From NCBI GenBank assembly GCA_019637435.1, contig JAHBVO010000003.1, positions 310,001 through 374,000 on the forward strand: a stretch of DNA of 64,000 nt, written 5' to 3'. The notes beneath the pieces were generated by a model. That model worked only from the letters and a program-made list of their open reading frames with translations. It ran no database searches and was not told the DNA's origin. The DNA comes from Candidatus Obscuribacterales bacterium (lineage in GTDB: Bacteria > Cyanobacteriota > Vampirovibrionia > Obscuribacterales > Obscuribacteraceae). The position numbers were made by a program, and so were the translations under genes. This document shows positions 8,651 through 16,948 of this stretch, piece by piece; positions within the stretch are counted from its first letter, which is position 1; every line of letters begins with the position of its first letter.

Positions 8651-10285
8651 ATGAATGATTACTCTTGGCTTCTTCCGGTCATGATCATCGGTCCGATGGT
8701 CATGGGTATGACGGCGCTCTTTGTTGGGCTCGCCATCTACAACCGCCGAGCCGCAAAGCGTGGCGAAACACCTGGCGCTGTTTCCTACCAGGTTCCGTCT
8801 CAGAAGGCTCCACCGGCAGGTGGCGCATCTCCAATGAGCAAATCTGGCGCGGTTCTTGTTCCAGCCGGTTCCAGCAAAGTTCGATTCGCCGACGTTGCCG
8901 GCTGCGACGAGGCAAAGGCTGAGTTGCAGGAAATTGTGCAATACCTTTCTGCGTCTGAAGTGTTCGAACGGCATGGCGCCAAGATTCCGAAAGGTGTTCT
9001 GCTCGTTGGACCTCCGGGCACCGGTAAAACCTTGATAGCGAAGGCTGTTGCAGGCGAGTCGAACGCTGCCTTTCTCGCCATCTCCGGTCCGAATTTCGTC
9101 GAGATGTTCGTCGGTGTCGGCGCTGCGCGCGTTCGTGATTTGTTCGAACAGGCGCGCAAGAACTCCCCCTGCATTATTTTTGTCGACGAGATCGACGCGG
9201 TCGGTCGCAGGCGGTCGAACGCGCCCAACAGCAATGATGAGCGCGAGAACACGCTCAATCAGTTTCTCGTCGAGATGGACGGCTTCGCCGAGATGAAGGG
9301 CGTTGTGGTCATCGCAGCTACAAACCGGCTCGACATCCTCGATCCGGCATTGATTCGACCCGGTCGATTTGATCGTCGCGTCAACGTCGACCTTCCGGAT
9401 GTGACCGGCCGACTGGCTCTCTTTGCTGTTCATACGCGCAATAAACCGCTTGATGCGTCCGTGAAATTTGAGCAGCTCGCCAGGTTGACGCCCGGCTTTA
9501 GCGGCGCGGAAATCGAGGCAGTGTGCAACGAAGCGGCAACACTTGCTGCTCGCCGTGCGATCTCGTTGGCTGCTTCGAAACCGAAGAAAACCATCGTCAA
9601 TGCCGATGGAAAGGAAGAAGTCGTTATCGATGTCTCGCCGCTCGTCGTGCCGGACTTTGATGAAGGACTGCTGCGTGTTCAAGTCGGCATCGCGCTCGAC
9701 ACGAAGAAGAAGGCGTTGACGCCCGAGCAGCTCTACAATACCGCGGTGCATGAACTCGGGCATGGCTGGGTTTCCGAGGCGGTCGAGGGAGGTTTTCCAG
9801 TCAATCGAATCACGGTGCTTCCGCGCGGTGGTTCGCTCGGTCACACTTCGGCGCTGCCTGAAACCGACGGCGGCAACATGACCGACAAGCAGATTCGGGC
9901 TCGCATCGCCGTTCTCGTCGCGGGGCGGATTGCGCAGGTCGAGCTGCTTGGTATCGCCGATAGTGGCGCATCGGACGACTTCGATCGGATTGCGAAGTTG
10001 GCGCGTCAATACGTCGTCAATTTCGGCATGACCGAACTCGGTCCCGTTGCCACCCTCGCCGCCGCTGCGGAAGGGCAATTCCCGCCCGCCGGCTCCGAGC
10101 TGGCGAATGTTGTGGATGGCGAGTGCCGTAAGTTGATCGAGGACTGCCGCAAGGTCGCGCTCGATGTGATCCGTGCTGATGCCGAGAAGATCAAGAAGAT
10201 GGCGGCGCTTCTCGTAGAGAAGGAAACTTTGCTTGAAGCCGAGTGGAAGTCGATTAAGGCCGAGGTGATGGCGGCTCAGGACTGA
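8651..10285 (+). CDS. Compact FtsH-like membrane AAA+ zinc protease
   Basis: 544 residues, shorter than classical FtsH (about 610-650). One N-terminal membrane helix (residues 8-29) replaces the usual two helices and periplasmic domain. Then comes a linker and the AAA+ module with Walker A GPPGTGKT (120-127), Walker B IIFVDEID and the second region of homology ending in IRPGRFDRR. The M41 protease domain has HELGH (367-371) and a candidate third zinc ligand D442 in SGASDDFD. All catalytic elements are present, so ATP-driven proteolysis of membrane or cytosolic proteins is likely. The ribosome site is GCGGAGG. It is probably an accessory paralogue rather than the housekeeping ftsH; I cannot see another copy in this window to compare. 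Confidence 0.9.
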   Translation: MNDYSWLLPVMIIGPMVMGMTALFVGLAIYNRRAAKRGETPGAVSYQVPSQKAPPAGGASPMSKSGAVLVPAGSSKVRFADVAGCDEAKAELQEIVQYLSASEVFERHGAKIPKGVLLVGPPGTGKTLIAKAVAGESNAAFLAISGPNFVEMFVGVGAARVRDLFEQARKNSPCIIFVDEIDAVGRRRSNAPNSNDERENTLNQFLVEMDGFAEMKGVVVIAATNRLDILDPALIRPGRFDRRVNVDLPDVTGRLALFAVHTRNKPLDASVKFEQLARLTPGFSGAEIEAVCNEAATLAARRAISLAASKPKKTIVNADGKEEVVIDVSPLVVPDFDEGLLRVQVGIALDTKKKALTPEQLYNTAVHELGHGWVSEAVEGGFPVNRITVLPRGGSLGHTSALPETDGGNMTDKQIRARIAVLVAGRIAQVELLGIADSGASDDFDRIAKLARQYVVNFGMTELGPVATLAAAAEGQFPPAGSELANVVDGECRKLIEDCRKVALDVIRADAEKIKKMAALLVEKETLLEAEWKSIKAEVMAAQD

Positions 10286-10451
10286 GTCTGAGAGGCGTTC
10301 CATGACGGAGTCCGAGAGGGGGTCATGATGGAGTCTTTTTCTAAAGCCCCATGACCGCCTACACGTTTAACTCCGGGACAGAACTTGATCAGGGAGATTC
10401 TCGGCGTTAGCTGAGGTTCTTCCTGGTCACTTTTTCTTGAGCCGGTGAGCG

Positions 10452-10560
10452 TTCACGACCGGTTTGAGTTCATGACCGGTTAGTATTCACGACCAGTTTG
10501 AGTTCATGACCAGTTAGCGTTCCGACCGGTTCGACCTCATGACCGATTTCGTTCATGAAC
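10452..10560. repeat. Iteron-like 17-bp direct repeats
   Basis: About six to seven copies of a 17-bp unit resembling TTCAYGACCGGTTNGNG run head to tail, alternating TTCACGACC and TTCATGACC forms so that the higher-order period is 34 bp. Related CATGACGGAG pieces occur just after the protease gene near 10300. No gene overlaps. Possible protein-binding iterons or a decaying minisatellite. Confidence 0.7.
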
Positions 10561-10760
10561 ACTTCGAATTCTGCCATTCATAACAAAGCCGACGGACTAT
10601 TCACCTCCCAGCATAAAAACCGGTCAACCTTGATGCCGTCAGTGGAATCTACTTTGGCACATTCCGCAAACGGCATGACTGGACACGCAACTCAATATCG
10701 CCACAGGAATTTCAATGTCCGCCCAAGTAAACTATCGTTTATAGTGGGTGCGTGCTAAGT

Positions 10761-10797
10761 CAAATAACGTCGGGGCCGCTCAGCGTTATTTGTTTTA
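10761..10797 (+). terminator. Intrinsic terminator-like hairpin
   Basis: AAATAACG pairs with CGTTATTT and is followed by GTTTT. It lies nearly 480 bp past the protease gene, so it may end a non-coding transcript or a long 3' UTR that includes the iteron-like array. Confidence 0.6.
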
Positions 10798-10826
10798 GTT
10801 CGCCTTCGCGACCGTCAGAGTCATAC

Positions 10827-11100
10827 GCTGCAAACAAGATTGCAAGTTTTGAGCCAAATGCTGCAAACCAATTTGCAGACCCTCAAGTTTTGAGGTAATT
10901 GCCGCCGGTTATGGGTTCCAAACAGGTCGCTGCAAACAAGATTGCAAGTTTTGAGCCAAATGCTGCAAACCAATTTGCAGACCCTCAAGTTTTGAGGTAA
11001 TTGCCGCCGGTTATGGGTTCCAAACAGGTCGCTGCAAACAAGATTGCAAGTTTTGAGCCAAATGCTGCAAACCAATTTGCAAGCCCTAGGTTTTGAGGCA
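10827..11100. repeat. 102-bp tandem repeat, about 2.7 copies
   Basis: Unit starts at 10827, 10929 and 11031 (period 102 bp). Each unit contains small palindromes: CTGCAAA...TTTGCAG and CCTCAAG...TTGAGG. The first two units are almost identical and the third diverges at its end. An ORF across the array on the minus strand simply reads the repeat and has no ribosome site, so I do not call it. Confidence 0.85.
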
Positions 11101-11188
11101 AGCGCCGGTCATTTCGCTACTTGCTCTGTGGTTTACGTCTCTGTCTGCAATGTGACATACTACGCCATGTAGCATGTCGCGTGCAAAA

Positions 11189-11254
11189 TGGCGGCTGCCC
11201 AGGAATCGAACCTGGCCGGGCTATCATCCGGTTCACACCTTGTGACCACAGCCA
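11189..11254 (-). tRNA. tRNA-like remnant with encoded CCA
   Basis: On the minus strand, TGGCTGT (5') pairs with GCAGCCG followed by CCA, and a canonical T-arm is present (CCAGG, loop TTCGATT, CCTGG). Between them is a 5-bp D-like stem (TCACA/TGTGA) and a CCGG/CCGG stem whose loop contains T-GAT-A, as in an isoleucine anticodon context. The whole molecule is only 66 nt: the variable loop is missing and the anticodon stem-loop is irregular. It is best read as a degenerate tRNA or an integrase-type tRNA 3' end, not a working tRNA. Confidence 0.45.
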
Positions 11255-11354
11255 TAATTGAGTTGAATATTCGGAGAATTTCCGAACTAACTTTGCACGA
11301 GAGCCGCGGCGCGAATGGGTTTAGCGCTAGCGGACTGATAGACATCGCAAAAAC

Positions 11355-11397
11355 GAGCAGGAGGAAACCGGTTGTTATGCCGGTTTCCTCCTTGCTC
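11355..11397 (-). terminator. Strong hairpin after the 11449 gene
   Basis: A near-perfect stem, AGGAGGAAACCGG with CCGGTTTCCTCCT, about 50 bp past the stop codon in the gene direction. Confidence 0.8.
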
Positions 11398-11448
11398 TTA
11401 CTGCATTACTTCACGGACGGCGAAGGCGGTTCCTTCACCTCACGAGTG

Positions 11449-12216
11449 TCAGGCCGCCTCGCGAGCCGCCTCGAGGGCGTCCCACTGGGCGGCGACCTTC
11501 TTCACCTCGCGGCTGCCGATCTGGCGCTTCGAGGCGACGTAGACGCAGCTGCCCCACTCGCGGGAGAGCTCGTCGCGGGCGCGGTCGAAGCTCCAGGAGA
11601 GCCCCTTGCGGAAGATCTTGTCGTAGAGGACGGGGCGGCGCTCGGCGCGACCGAGGGCGACGGCGGCCTCGTACTCCTCGCGCTTGAACGGCGCGAAGGT
11701 GACGAGGTACCAGATGCCCTCGACCTGGACGTAGCGCTGGGTGTCGCTGAGCGGGACCTGGTTGTAGGTCTTGCGCCAGCCCTTCCAGCGGTAACGCTTG
11801 CTGCGCGGCACCTCCATGAGGACGCCGGTCTCCGGGTGGACCCAGAAGTCGCGCCAGAAGAGCTTGTCGCCCTTGGAGTCGTGCGCGACGCCGTCGATGA
11901 GGATGACGTCCTGGTGGATCTTCCAGGGGAGCTGGTCGCGCACGTCCCACTGCGTCTTCACGCGGTTGTCGTTGACGGCGCAGATCTCGGAGTAGACGTC
12001 GTTCCAGAGCTGACCGACGCGGCTGCGGAGCCAGCGGTCGAGCAGACCCCAGCGGTCGTGGCGCTCCTTCAGGTTCCAGCCCCGGACGCGCGGCGTCATC
12101 GGCTCGCGGGTGGCGAGGTCCTCGCTGTCGGCGGTGACGCGGACCTTCTTGATGCGGGCACGCCCGGCACCGACGAGGGCGGGTTCCTTGATGAGGCAGT
12201 GGAAGTCTTCGCGCAT
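11449..12216 (-). CDS. Hypothetical protein, Trp/Arg-rich
   Basis: 255 residues from the ATG at 12216, which has GGAGA about 10 nt upstream; an upstream ATG at 12264 would add 16 residues but its GGAGG is 23 nt away. The protein is soluble and unusually rich in Trp, Arg and Asp, with repeated WR and W-x-W-like pairs. No catalytic motif that I recognise. Extreme C/G third-position use makes several long antisense frames appear open; these are shadows. It has its own promoter region and terminator. Confidence 0.75.
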   Translation of the reverse strand: MREDFHCLIKEPALVGAGRARIKKVRVTADSEDLATREPMTPRVRGWNLKERHDRWGLLDRWLRSRVGQLWNDVYSEICAVNDNRVKTQWDVRDQLPWKIHQDVILIDGVAHDSKGDKLFWRDFWVHPETGVLMEVPRSKRYRWKGWRKTYNQVPLSDTQRYVQVEGIWYLVTFAPFKREEYEAAVALGRAERRPVLYDKIFRKGLSWSFDRARDELSREWGSCVYVASKRQIGSREVKKVAAQWDALEAAREAA

Positions 12217-12317
12217 ACGCTTATTGTCTCCGTGGAAGTATTTCTGGCGAGAACGAACGGTCATGTTGTTATCGTTGTTTGCAGTAGCCTCCGGTTAATT
12301 GAAGATGCTGATGACCA

Positions 12318-12364
12318 GCCCGGTCCAGGCACGACACTCTGAGAGCGTTGCGCCTGAACCGGGC
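12318..12364 (-). terminator. Long hairpin after the 12411 gene
   Basis: GCCCGGTTCAGGC on the minus strand pairs with GCCTGGACCGGGC about 40 nt away. It sits between the two minus-strand genes. There is no clear T-run. Confidence 0.6.
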
Positions 12365-12410
12365 ACCGTTGCGGTTCTACGCGATTGGATTTTCCTCTCG
12401 CGTTAAACCG

Positions 12411-12872
12411 TCAGGAGCGCTTGCGGCGCGGCTTGGAGCCGGGCGCGTCGGTGTCGATGACCGGCGCTTTGCCGCTGAGCAGCCCCTGGATGTCGATGGT
12501 GAAGTCGCTGACGCGCTGCTTGCCCTTGATGGTGCCCTTGTTCGGCTTCTTGAGCCGAACGAGGACGACCTTGTCGGGCTCTGCCGCGAGGACGATCTTC
12601 GGTTCCAGCGACGGCGTCGCGGGCAGGTCGAGGTTGACCATTCCGGCGAGCGCCTTGGCGGCGTCGGCGGGGTCGTTGAACTCCAGCGCGATCAGGTCCA
12701 TGATCTGGCTGTGGCCGCCGCCTGCGGTGAGCGGTTCGACCGCGTCCACCACTTCGAACTGCTGCTTGTTGAACAGATACGTGTGGCCGGTCGCCGGAAA
12801 AGCCGCGAGCCGATCGAGGCTGCAGCTCGCGAAGCTGTTGTCCGGAAGTCGGAAAAGAACGAGAGTCTTCAT
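12411..12872 (-). CDS. Hypothetical protein
   Basis: 153 residues, started at the ATG directly behind AAGGAGCTCCA rather than the in-frame ATG 30 bp upstream. The first half alternates hydrophobic strands (MKTLVLFRLP start); the C-terminus is basic (PRRKRS). No recognised domain. Own ribosome site and downstream hairpin; composition of class 2. Confidence 0.75.
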   Translation of the reverse strand: MKTLVLFRLPDNSFASCSLDRLAAFPATGHTYLFNKQQFEVVDAVEPLTAGGGHSQIMDLIALEFNDPADAAKALAGMVNLDLPATPSLEPKIVLAAEPDKVVLVRLKKPNKGTIKGKQRVSDFTIDIQGLLSGKAPVIDTDAPGSKPRRKRS

Positions 12873-13293
12873 TGGAGCTCCTTCGGTTTTCTTGGTGTGC
12901 ATTCACGAACCCGCACGCCTGCTGCCTGCGATCATCCGGGTGGAGATGCGGACAGTGCACGTTTCCAGCATGGGGCAATCGAAACCCGTCGCACACTTGA
13001 TCGCACGAAGAAAATCCCGCCTCTTTCACCGCGTCTTCAAACCGTCCACGAGGTGGAAACAGTTTCGATTGCGAGAAATAGGCGGAGAAAGAACCTTCGG
13101 GAACTCAGTGCTCTTGGACGGGGATGGATTTGTGACACCCAACTGTATCGAGACCTGGAGGTGGTAATCAAGTGCTGTGAACGGAACCGGTGGAGACTCC
13201 CTGGCGGTTTTAGCTTAATTCTGATTGGTGATGCTCCGCGAGCTAGCGTACCTCATATGGTGTTCAGTGTGTTTCTGTTGGATAATTACGCTT
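12873..13293. other. Intergenic region between divergent genes
   Basis: About 420 bp with no supported ORF. It contains the start regions of the 12411 gene (minus) and the hexapeptide-repeat protein (plus). No repeat or clear promoter seen. Confidence 0.4.
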
Positions 13294-14091
13294 ATGTCTA
13301 GCGAAAACAGCCATATCGAAAAACCTAGCGATAGCGAACCAGTCGTCGAGAACGCGAGCGCCGTCGAGAACGCGAGCGCCGTCGAGAACGCGGACGCCAT
13401 CGAGAACGCGAGCGCCGTCGAGAACGCGGACGCCATCGAGAACGCGAGCGCCATCGAGAACGCGAGCGCCGTCGAGAACGCGAACGTCGTCGAGAACGCG
13501 AACGCCATCGAGAACGCGAACGCCATTGAGAACGCGAGCGCCGTTTCCAGCGACTCAGTCGGCGACGCCGTGGTTGCGAACGAAACGAGTCTGTCAAATG
13601 TTTCCGCCGGTAATGCGGCTGGAGCGGGCAATTTGGCCGGCGAGGGTAAAACTGTGTATCGCATCGATCAGCCGGAAGTACCGATGGATGAAGAGGCGCT
13701 TTTGAAGCTGCTCGACGACAATTCGGCATCGACAGCACCGACCGAAACATACACTCATCCGGTCACCGGACGGGAAGTGTATGTGCCTAAAAACAGCAAG
13801 GCGCTTGGTCCCAGCGCGATCATGATGACGGCGTCTCTCTTGATGTTCGTCGGCGGATCGCTGGCGACATCGCTAATGGTGGCGCGCGCGTTCGATTTCC
13901 ACGGGCAGCTCTTGCTGATTTTCGTGATTAGTTCAAGCGCTTTCGTTCTCAGCCTGGCCGGTGGATTGCTTGTGAGAACGCTTGGCGACGGCAAAAACTG
14001 GTTCGTCGGAGCTGGCGTCGGGGCATGTTTCGGCGCAATGGGAGCGGTGATTGTTTACCTCCAAACCCAACACCATCCCTGGTGGCAGTAG
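13294..14091 (+). CDS. Membrane protein with N-terminal Asn/Ala hexapeptide repeats
   Basis: 265 residues from the ATG of MSSENSH; an in-frame upstream start at 13225 would add 23 mostly hydrophobic residues, and neither start has a clear ribosome site. Residues 18-83 are eleven tandem hexapeptides of the type (V/I)ENA(S/N/D)A. A linker with FtsX/kinase-free low complexity follows, then three or four membrane helices from about residue 170 to 255. The repeat would extend from the cytoplasm as a flexible arm. The function is unknown. The gene converges on hisS with only 4 bp between stops. Confidence 0.75.
   Translation: MSSENSHIEKPSDSEPVVENASAVENASAVENADAIENASAVENADAIENASAIENASAVENANVVENANAIENANAIENASAVSSDSVGDAVVANETSLSNVSAGNAAGAGNLAGEGKTVYRIDQPEVPMDEEALLKLLDDNSASTAPTETYTHPVTGREVYVPKNSKALGPSAIMMTASLLMFVGGSLATSLMVARAFDFHGQLLLIFVISSSAFVLSLAGGLLVRTLGDGKNWFVGAGVGACFGAMGAVIVYLQTQHHPWWQ
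13345..13542 (+). repeat. 18-bp coding tandem repeat, 11 units
   Basis: Eleven in-frame copies of an 18-bp unit like GTCGAGAACGCGAGCGCC encode the hexapeptide array. Unit-to-unit variation is mainly V/I and S/N/D, so copy number is likely to vary between strains. Confidence 0.9.
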
Positions 14092-14095
14092 TTGT

Positions 14096-15451
14096 TTAAA
14101 GCGTTTTGATTTCGAGGTTGTCCGGATCGCCTTTGAAAACTACGAAGGATGTGAAACCCTGCTCGCCGAGCTGGTCGATCTGCTTCTTTAGCTCTTTCTT
14201 TTTTGGAACGAGGGAAACGGTAACGCCGTCTTTTCGGAGGCTGTTTTGTCCTTTGAAAACATCCTTGAGTGTGTCTCTGCCTGGATCGTAGATGAATGCG
14301 ATTTTTTGCGACGCTGTCGGCGGTTTGAAACCGCGCTCTTGCATGACGCCTATGATGCGTTCGAAACCAATTGAGAAGCCGCATGCAGGCACTTCTCTGC
14401 CGACGAATTTTTCAATCATTTTGTCGTAGCGACCGCCGCCTGCGACTGAGTACGGCAAGCCGGGAACGCCGACTTCGAAGATGGGACCTGTATAGTAGCC
14501 CATTCCGCGAACTAACGTCGGGTCGAATGCAAGTGTGAATTTGCCATCAACGCCCGAATCGATTGCTTCGATAAGTTGTTTGAGCTCCTCTACAGCCTCA
14601 TTGGACGCGAACTTGGGAAGCGTTTCCGCTATGCGATTGAATTGATTGCTGCCACTGAGGGTGGTGTCGTTGATAAGCGGTTGAATAGGTTTGAACAGTT
14701 CAACAAGCTTGTCGACTGCTGCGGGATCGTGTCCGCCGTTTCGTAATTCCTGGGCGATTCCGTCGAGACCGATCTTGTCGAGTTTGTCGACTGCGATGAA
14801 TACGCTGTCAAGGCGCGTCGGGTCGAACTGGCAGTGTAGAGCCAGTTCCGAGAGAATTCTTCTGTCGTTGATACGTATAATGAATTTGTCGAATCCGAGT
14901 TTCGACAGTGCAGACGCCGTTGCCTGGAGCAGATCCAGTTCCGCAAAATTGCTTTTTACGCCGATAATGTCGATGTCGCATTGCGTGAACTGTCTAAAAC
15001 GACCTGCTTGAGGGCTCTCTGCGCGCCAGACTGAACCGACCTGGATTGACTTGAATGGATTTGGAATATTGGCGTTGTTGTTGCCGTAAAACCGCGCCAG
15101 CGGTACTGTCAGGTCAAAACGCAAACCAAGATCGCTTAACGCGTCTTTGTCTACGCCACCACTGCTAGTGTCAGCCAGGGCTTTCTCAAGTTTCTCGCCG
15201 CGCTTCAAAATCTCGTAGATCAGCGAGAGGTTTTCGCCGCCCTCTCCGCGTTTCAACAACTCGATCGATTCGACTGCAGGTGTTTCAATCCGAGTGAAGC
15301 CGAAGGTCTTGTAGGTTTCGATAATTACATTCGTAGCCCAGTCCCGCAGTGCAACTTCGTCTGGCAGGAGGTCTCGCATGCCTCGCGGAGGTTGTGCGCG
15401 CATTCGTTCCATTTTTGCATTGCTCGAATCGCCAGAAGCTGGGTTGGACAT
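14096..15451 (-). CDS. hisS: Histidyl-tRNA synthetase
   Basis: 451 residues, class II synthetase. Motif 1 region near RGMRDLLP, motif 2 FRQFTQCDIDIIG, the histidine-specific LVRGMGYYTGPIFE loop and motif 3 ACGFSIGFERI are all present, followed by the C-terminal anticodon-binding domain. It charges tRNA-His. An acidic/glycine insertion after GGENLSLIYEIL (about residues 85-105) is a known variation in this family. The gene is single and faces the repeat protein. The N-terminal 20 residues are a polar extension. Confidence 0.95.
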   Translation of the reverse strand: MSNPASGDSSNAKMERMRAQPPRGMRDLLPDEVALRDWATNVIIETYKTFGFTRIETPAVESIELLKRGEGGENLSLIYEILKRGEKLEKALADTSSGGVDKDALSDLGLRFDLTVPLARFYGNNNANIPNPFKSIQVGSVWRAESPQAGRFRQFTQCDIDIIGVKSNFAELDLLQATASALSKLGFDKFIIRINDRRILSELALHCQFDPTRLDSVFIAVDKLDKIGLDGIAQELRNGGHDPAAVDKLVELFKPIQPLINDTTLSGSNQFNRIAETLPKFASNEAVEELKQLIEAIDSGVDGKFTLAFDPTLVRGMGYYTGPIFEVGVPGLPYSVAGGGRYDKMIEKFVGREVPACGFSIGFERIIGVMQERGFKPPTASQKIAFIYDPGRDTLKDVFKGQNSLRKDGVTVSLVPKKKELKKQIDQLGEQGFTSFVVFKGDPDNLEIKTL

Positions 15452-16053
15452 CGTTTGAATTCCTATGAAAACGTGATCGCACGCGGCTTGACGCCTCGTG
15501 ACAGGTGGTTCAGTTTACCTGAAATTGTAGGTATGCGCTATGGAGGTTGCTAGCTCCGCTATCTAATGACAACTTGTGTTTTTACTAATGAAGATCTATA
15601 ACTCAAGAACTTTCATGAGCTGAACTAGTCTAATAGTCAGACTTTGAACCAAATATTAGTTAGCTTTAGTGCCGCATCCCTCGCTTCGTAACTAATTACT
15701 GATCCTTGTCGATCTCGCGCGCTTGCGATTAAACCTATAAGTACCTATATACTTCCTCGCTTCAGATACCTCTGCCAAGCTAAGCAACTAAACCTTTGAT
15801 CTTCTCTCTATTCGGCGCCGCCGAGTGGTCGAGCAGGTCCTGGTTCAAGTTGTCTGAGTCCGTCGCGTTAGCGGCAGGTCTCGGCTTGCTGGTGGTGGTT
15901 TTTTGTTCCCAGGAGTGTGAGGGGATTCACCCAGTCCGCGCAGTTAGTTTCGGGCTGGTTTGTTGTGGTGCTCAGCGTCGAACTCGCTGAGTTTGAACAA
16001 CCAGGGCGGTCATTCAATCGGCTTGCCCTCAAGAAACATGGAGCCATAAACCT
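15452..16053. other. Intergenic region between hisS and terC
   Basis: About 600 bp. The hisS-proximal half is AT-rich and probably carries the hisS promoter; the 15820-16050 half is GC-richer and would be a long terC leader. I looked for a manganese (yybP-ykoY) riboswitch, common before terC genes, and did not see its conserved core. A short ORF at 15796-15990 has no ribosome site and is not called. Confidence 0.4.
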
Positions 16054-16785
16054 ATGGAACTTCTGACCAATCCCTCTCTGTGGGCGGCGCTTGCCATGCT
16101 CACAGTCATGGAGATTGTTCTCGGAATCGACAACATCATCTTCGTCAGCATCCTTGCCGGCAAGCTTCCCGCGAACCAGCAAGCCAGCGCCCGACGTCTC
16201 GGATTGCTGGGTGCGATGTTGACGCGCATCGGCTTGCTCTTCTCGCTCTCGTGGATTATGTCGCTCACAGAGCCGTTCTTCACGGTGCCCGTCTGGGAGC
16301 ACGCCGTGTCCGGTCGCGACCTGATTCTAATCTTTGGCGGCTTGTTCCTCATCTACAAGAGCGTCAAAGAGATCCATGAGCGAACCGAGGGCAGTGAGCA
16401 TGAGCAGAAAACCGGAGGCAAATCCGGTTTCGCTGCGACGATCGTCCAGATCATGATGCTCGACATCGTGTTCTCGCTCGATTCCGTGATTACCGCGGTC
16501 GGCATGGTCAACAACCTGACGGTGATGGTTCTCGCCATCGTCGTTTCGGTCGGCATCATGATGGCTGCAGCTACGCCGGTGAGTAACTTCATCACGAGAC
16601 ACCCGAGCATGAAGATGTTGGCGCTGTCCTTCCTTCTGCTCATCGGTGTCGTCCTCGTCGGTGAAGGCATCGGTCAACACATCGCCAAGGGCTACATCTA
16701 CTTCGCGATGGCATTCTCGTTCGGCGTCGAGATGCTGAACATCCGTTCGCGCATCAAGGCCGACAAGCGCTCAGGTCAAGAGTAG
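16054..16785 (+). CDS. TerC-family membrane protein
   Basis: 243 residues with about seven membrane helices. The two family signatures are visible: EIVLGIDNIIF near residue 20 and DIVFSLDSVITAVGM in the second half, each with acidic residues inside the membrane that are thought to bind metal. TerC proteins are linked to tellurium resistance gene sets, manganese export and metallation of secreted proteins. A charged, Gly-rich cytosolic loop (about 108-125) separates the two halves. No other ter gene is adjacent, so a metal-homeostasis role is an inference from the family. Confidence 0.9.
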   Translation: MELLTNPSLWAALAMLTVMEIVLGIDNIIFVSILAGKLPANQQASARRLGLLGAMLTRIGLLFSLSWIMSLTEPFFTVPVWEHAVSGRDLILIFGGLFLIYKSVKEIHERTEGSEHEQKTGGKSGFAATIVQIMMLDIVFSLDSVITAVGMVNNLTVMVLAIVVSVGIMMAAATPVSNFITRHPSMKMLALSFLLLIGVVLVGEGIGQHIAKGYIYFAMAFSFGVEMLNIRSRIKADKRSGQE

Positions 16786-16829
16786 TTCGGTCATACCGGG
16801 CTAGCTCCCCCAGCGCGTTTTGTGGCGGT

Positions 16830-16864
16830 CCGGCGCCGGTCGTCTCTCGGCGACCGGCGTCCGG
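16830..16864 (+). terminator. Strong hairpin after terC
   Basis: CCGGCGCCGGTCG pairs with CGACCGGCGTCCGG around a 7-nt loop. It lies within the roughly 160-bp spacer to the next gene. No T-run, so it may act as a transcript stabiliser or weak terminator. Confidence 0.6.
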
Positions 16865-16948
16865 TCTCGCCAGCCTCGTGACGCCCGTCACCGCCTGTGG
16901 TGGCGCAACGTCGAACACGAACTTCGAACTTCGCAAAGGGTTTCAGCA

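Noticed and set aside
10827..11100. CRISPR-like array
   Set aside because: The units repeat in full without unique spacers, and no cas gene is present.
11188..12342. A 384-codon plus-strand ORF
   Set aside because: Antisense to the 11449 gene, starts inside the tRNA-like element, composition of a shadow frame.
15817..15870. Possible tRNA from GCCGAGTGGTC and GGTTCAAG
   Set aside because: No acceptor stem, anticodon arm or T-stem pairing could be formed.
15796..16053. yybP-ykoY manganese riboswitch in the terC leader
   Set aside because: Expected because such elements often precede terC, but the conserved core is not visible.
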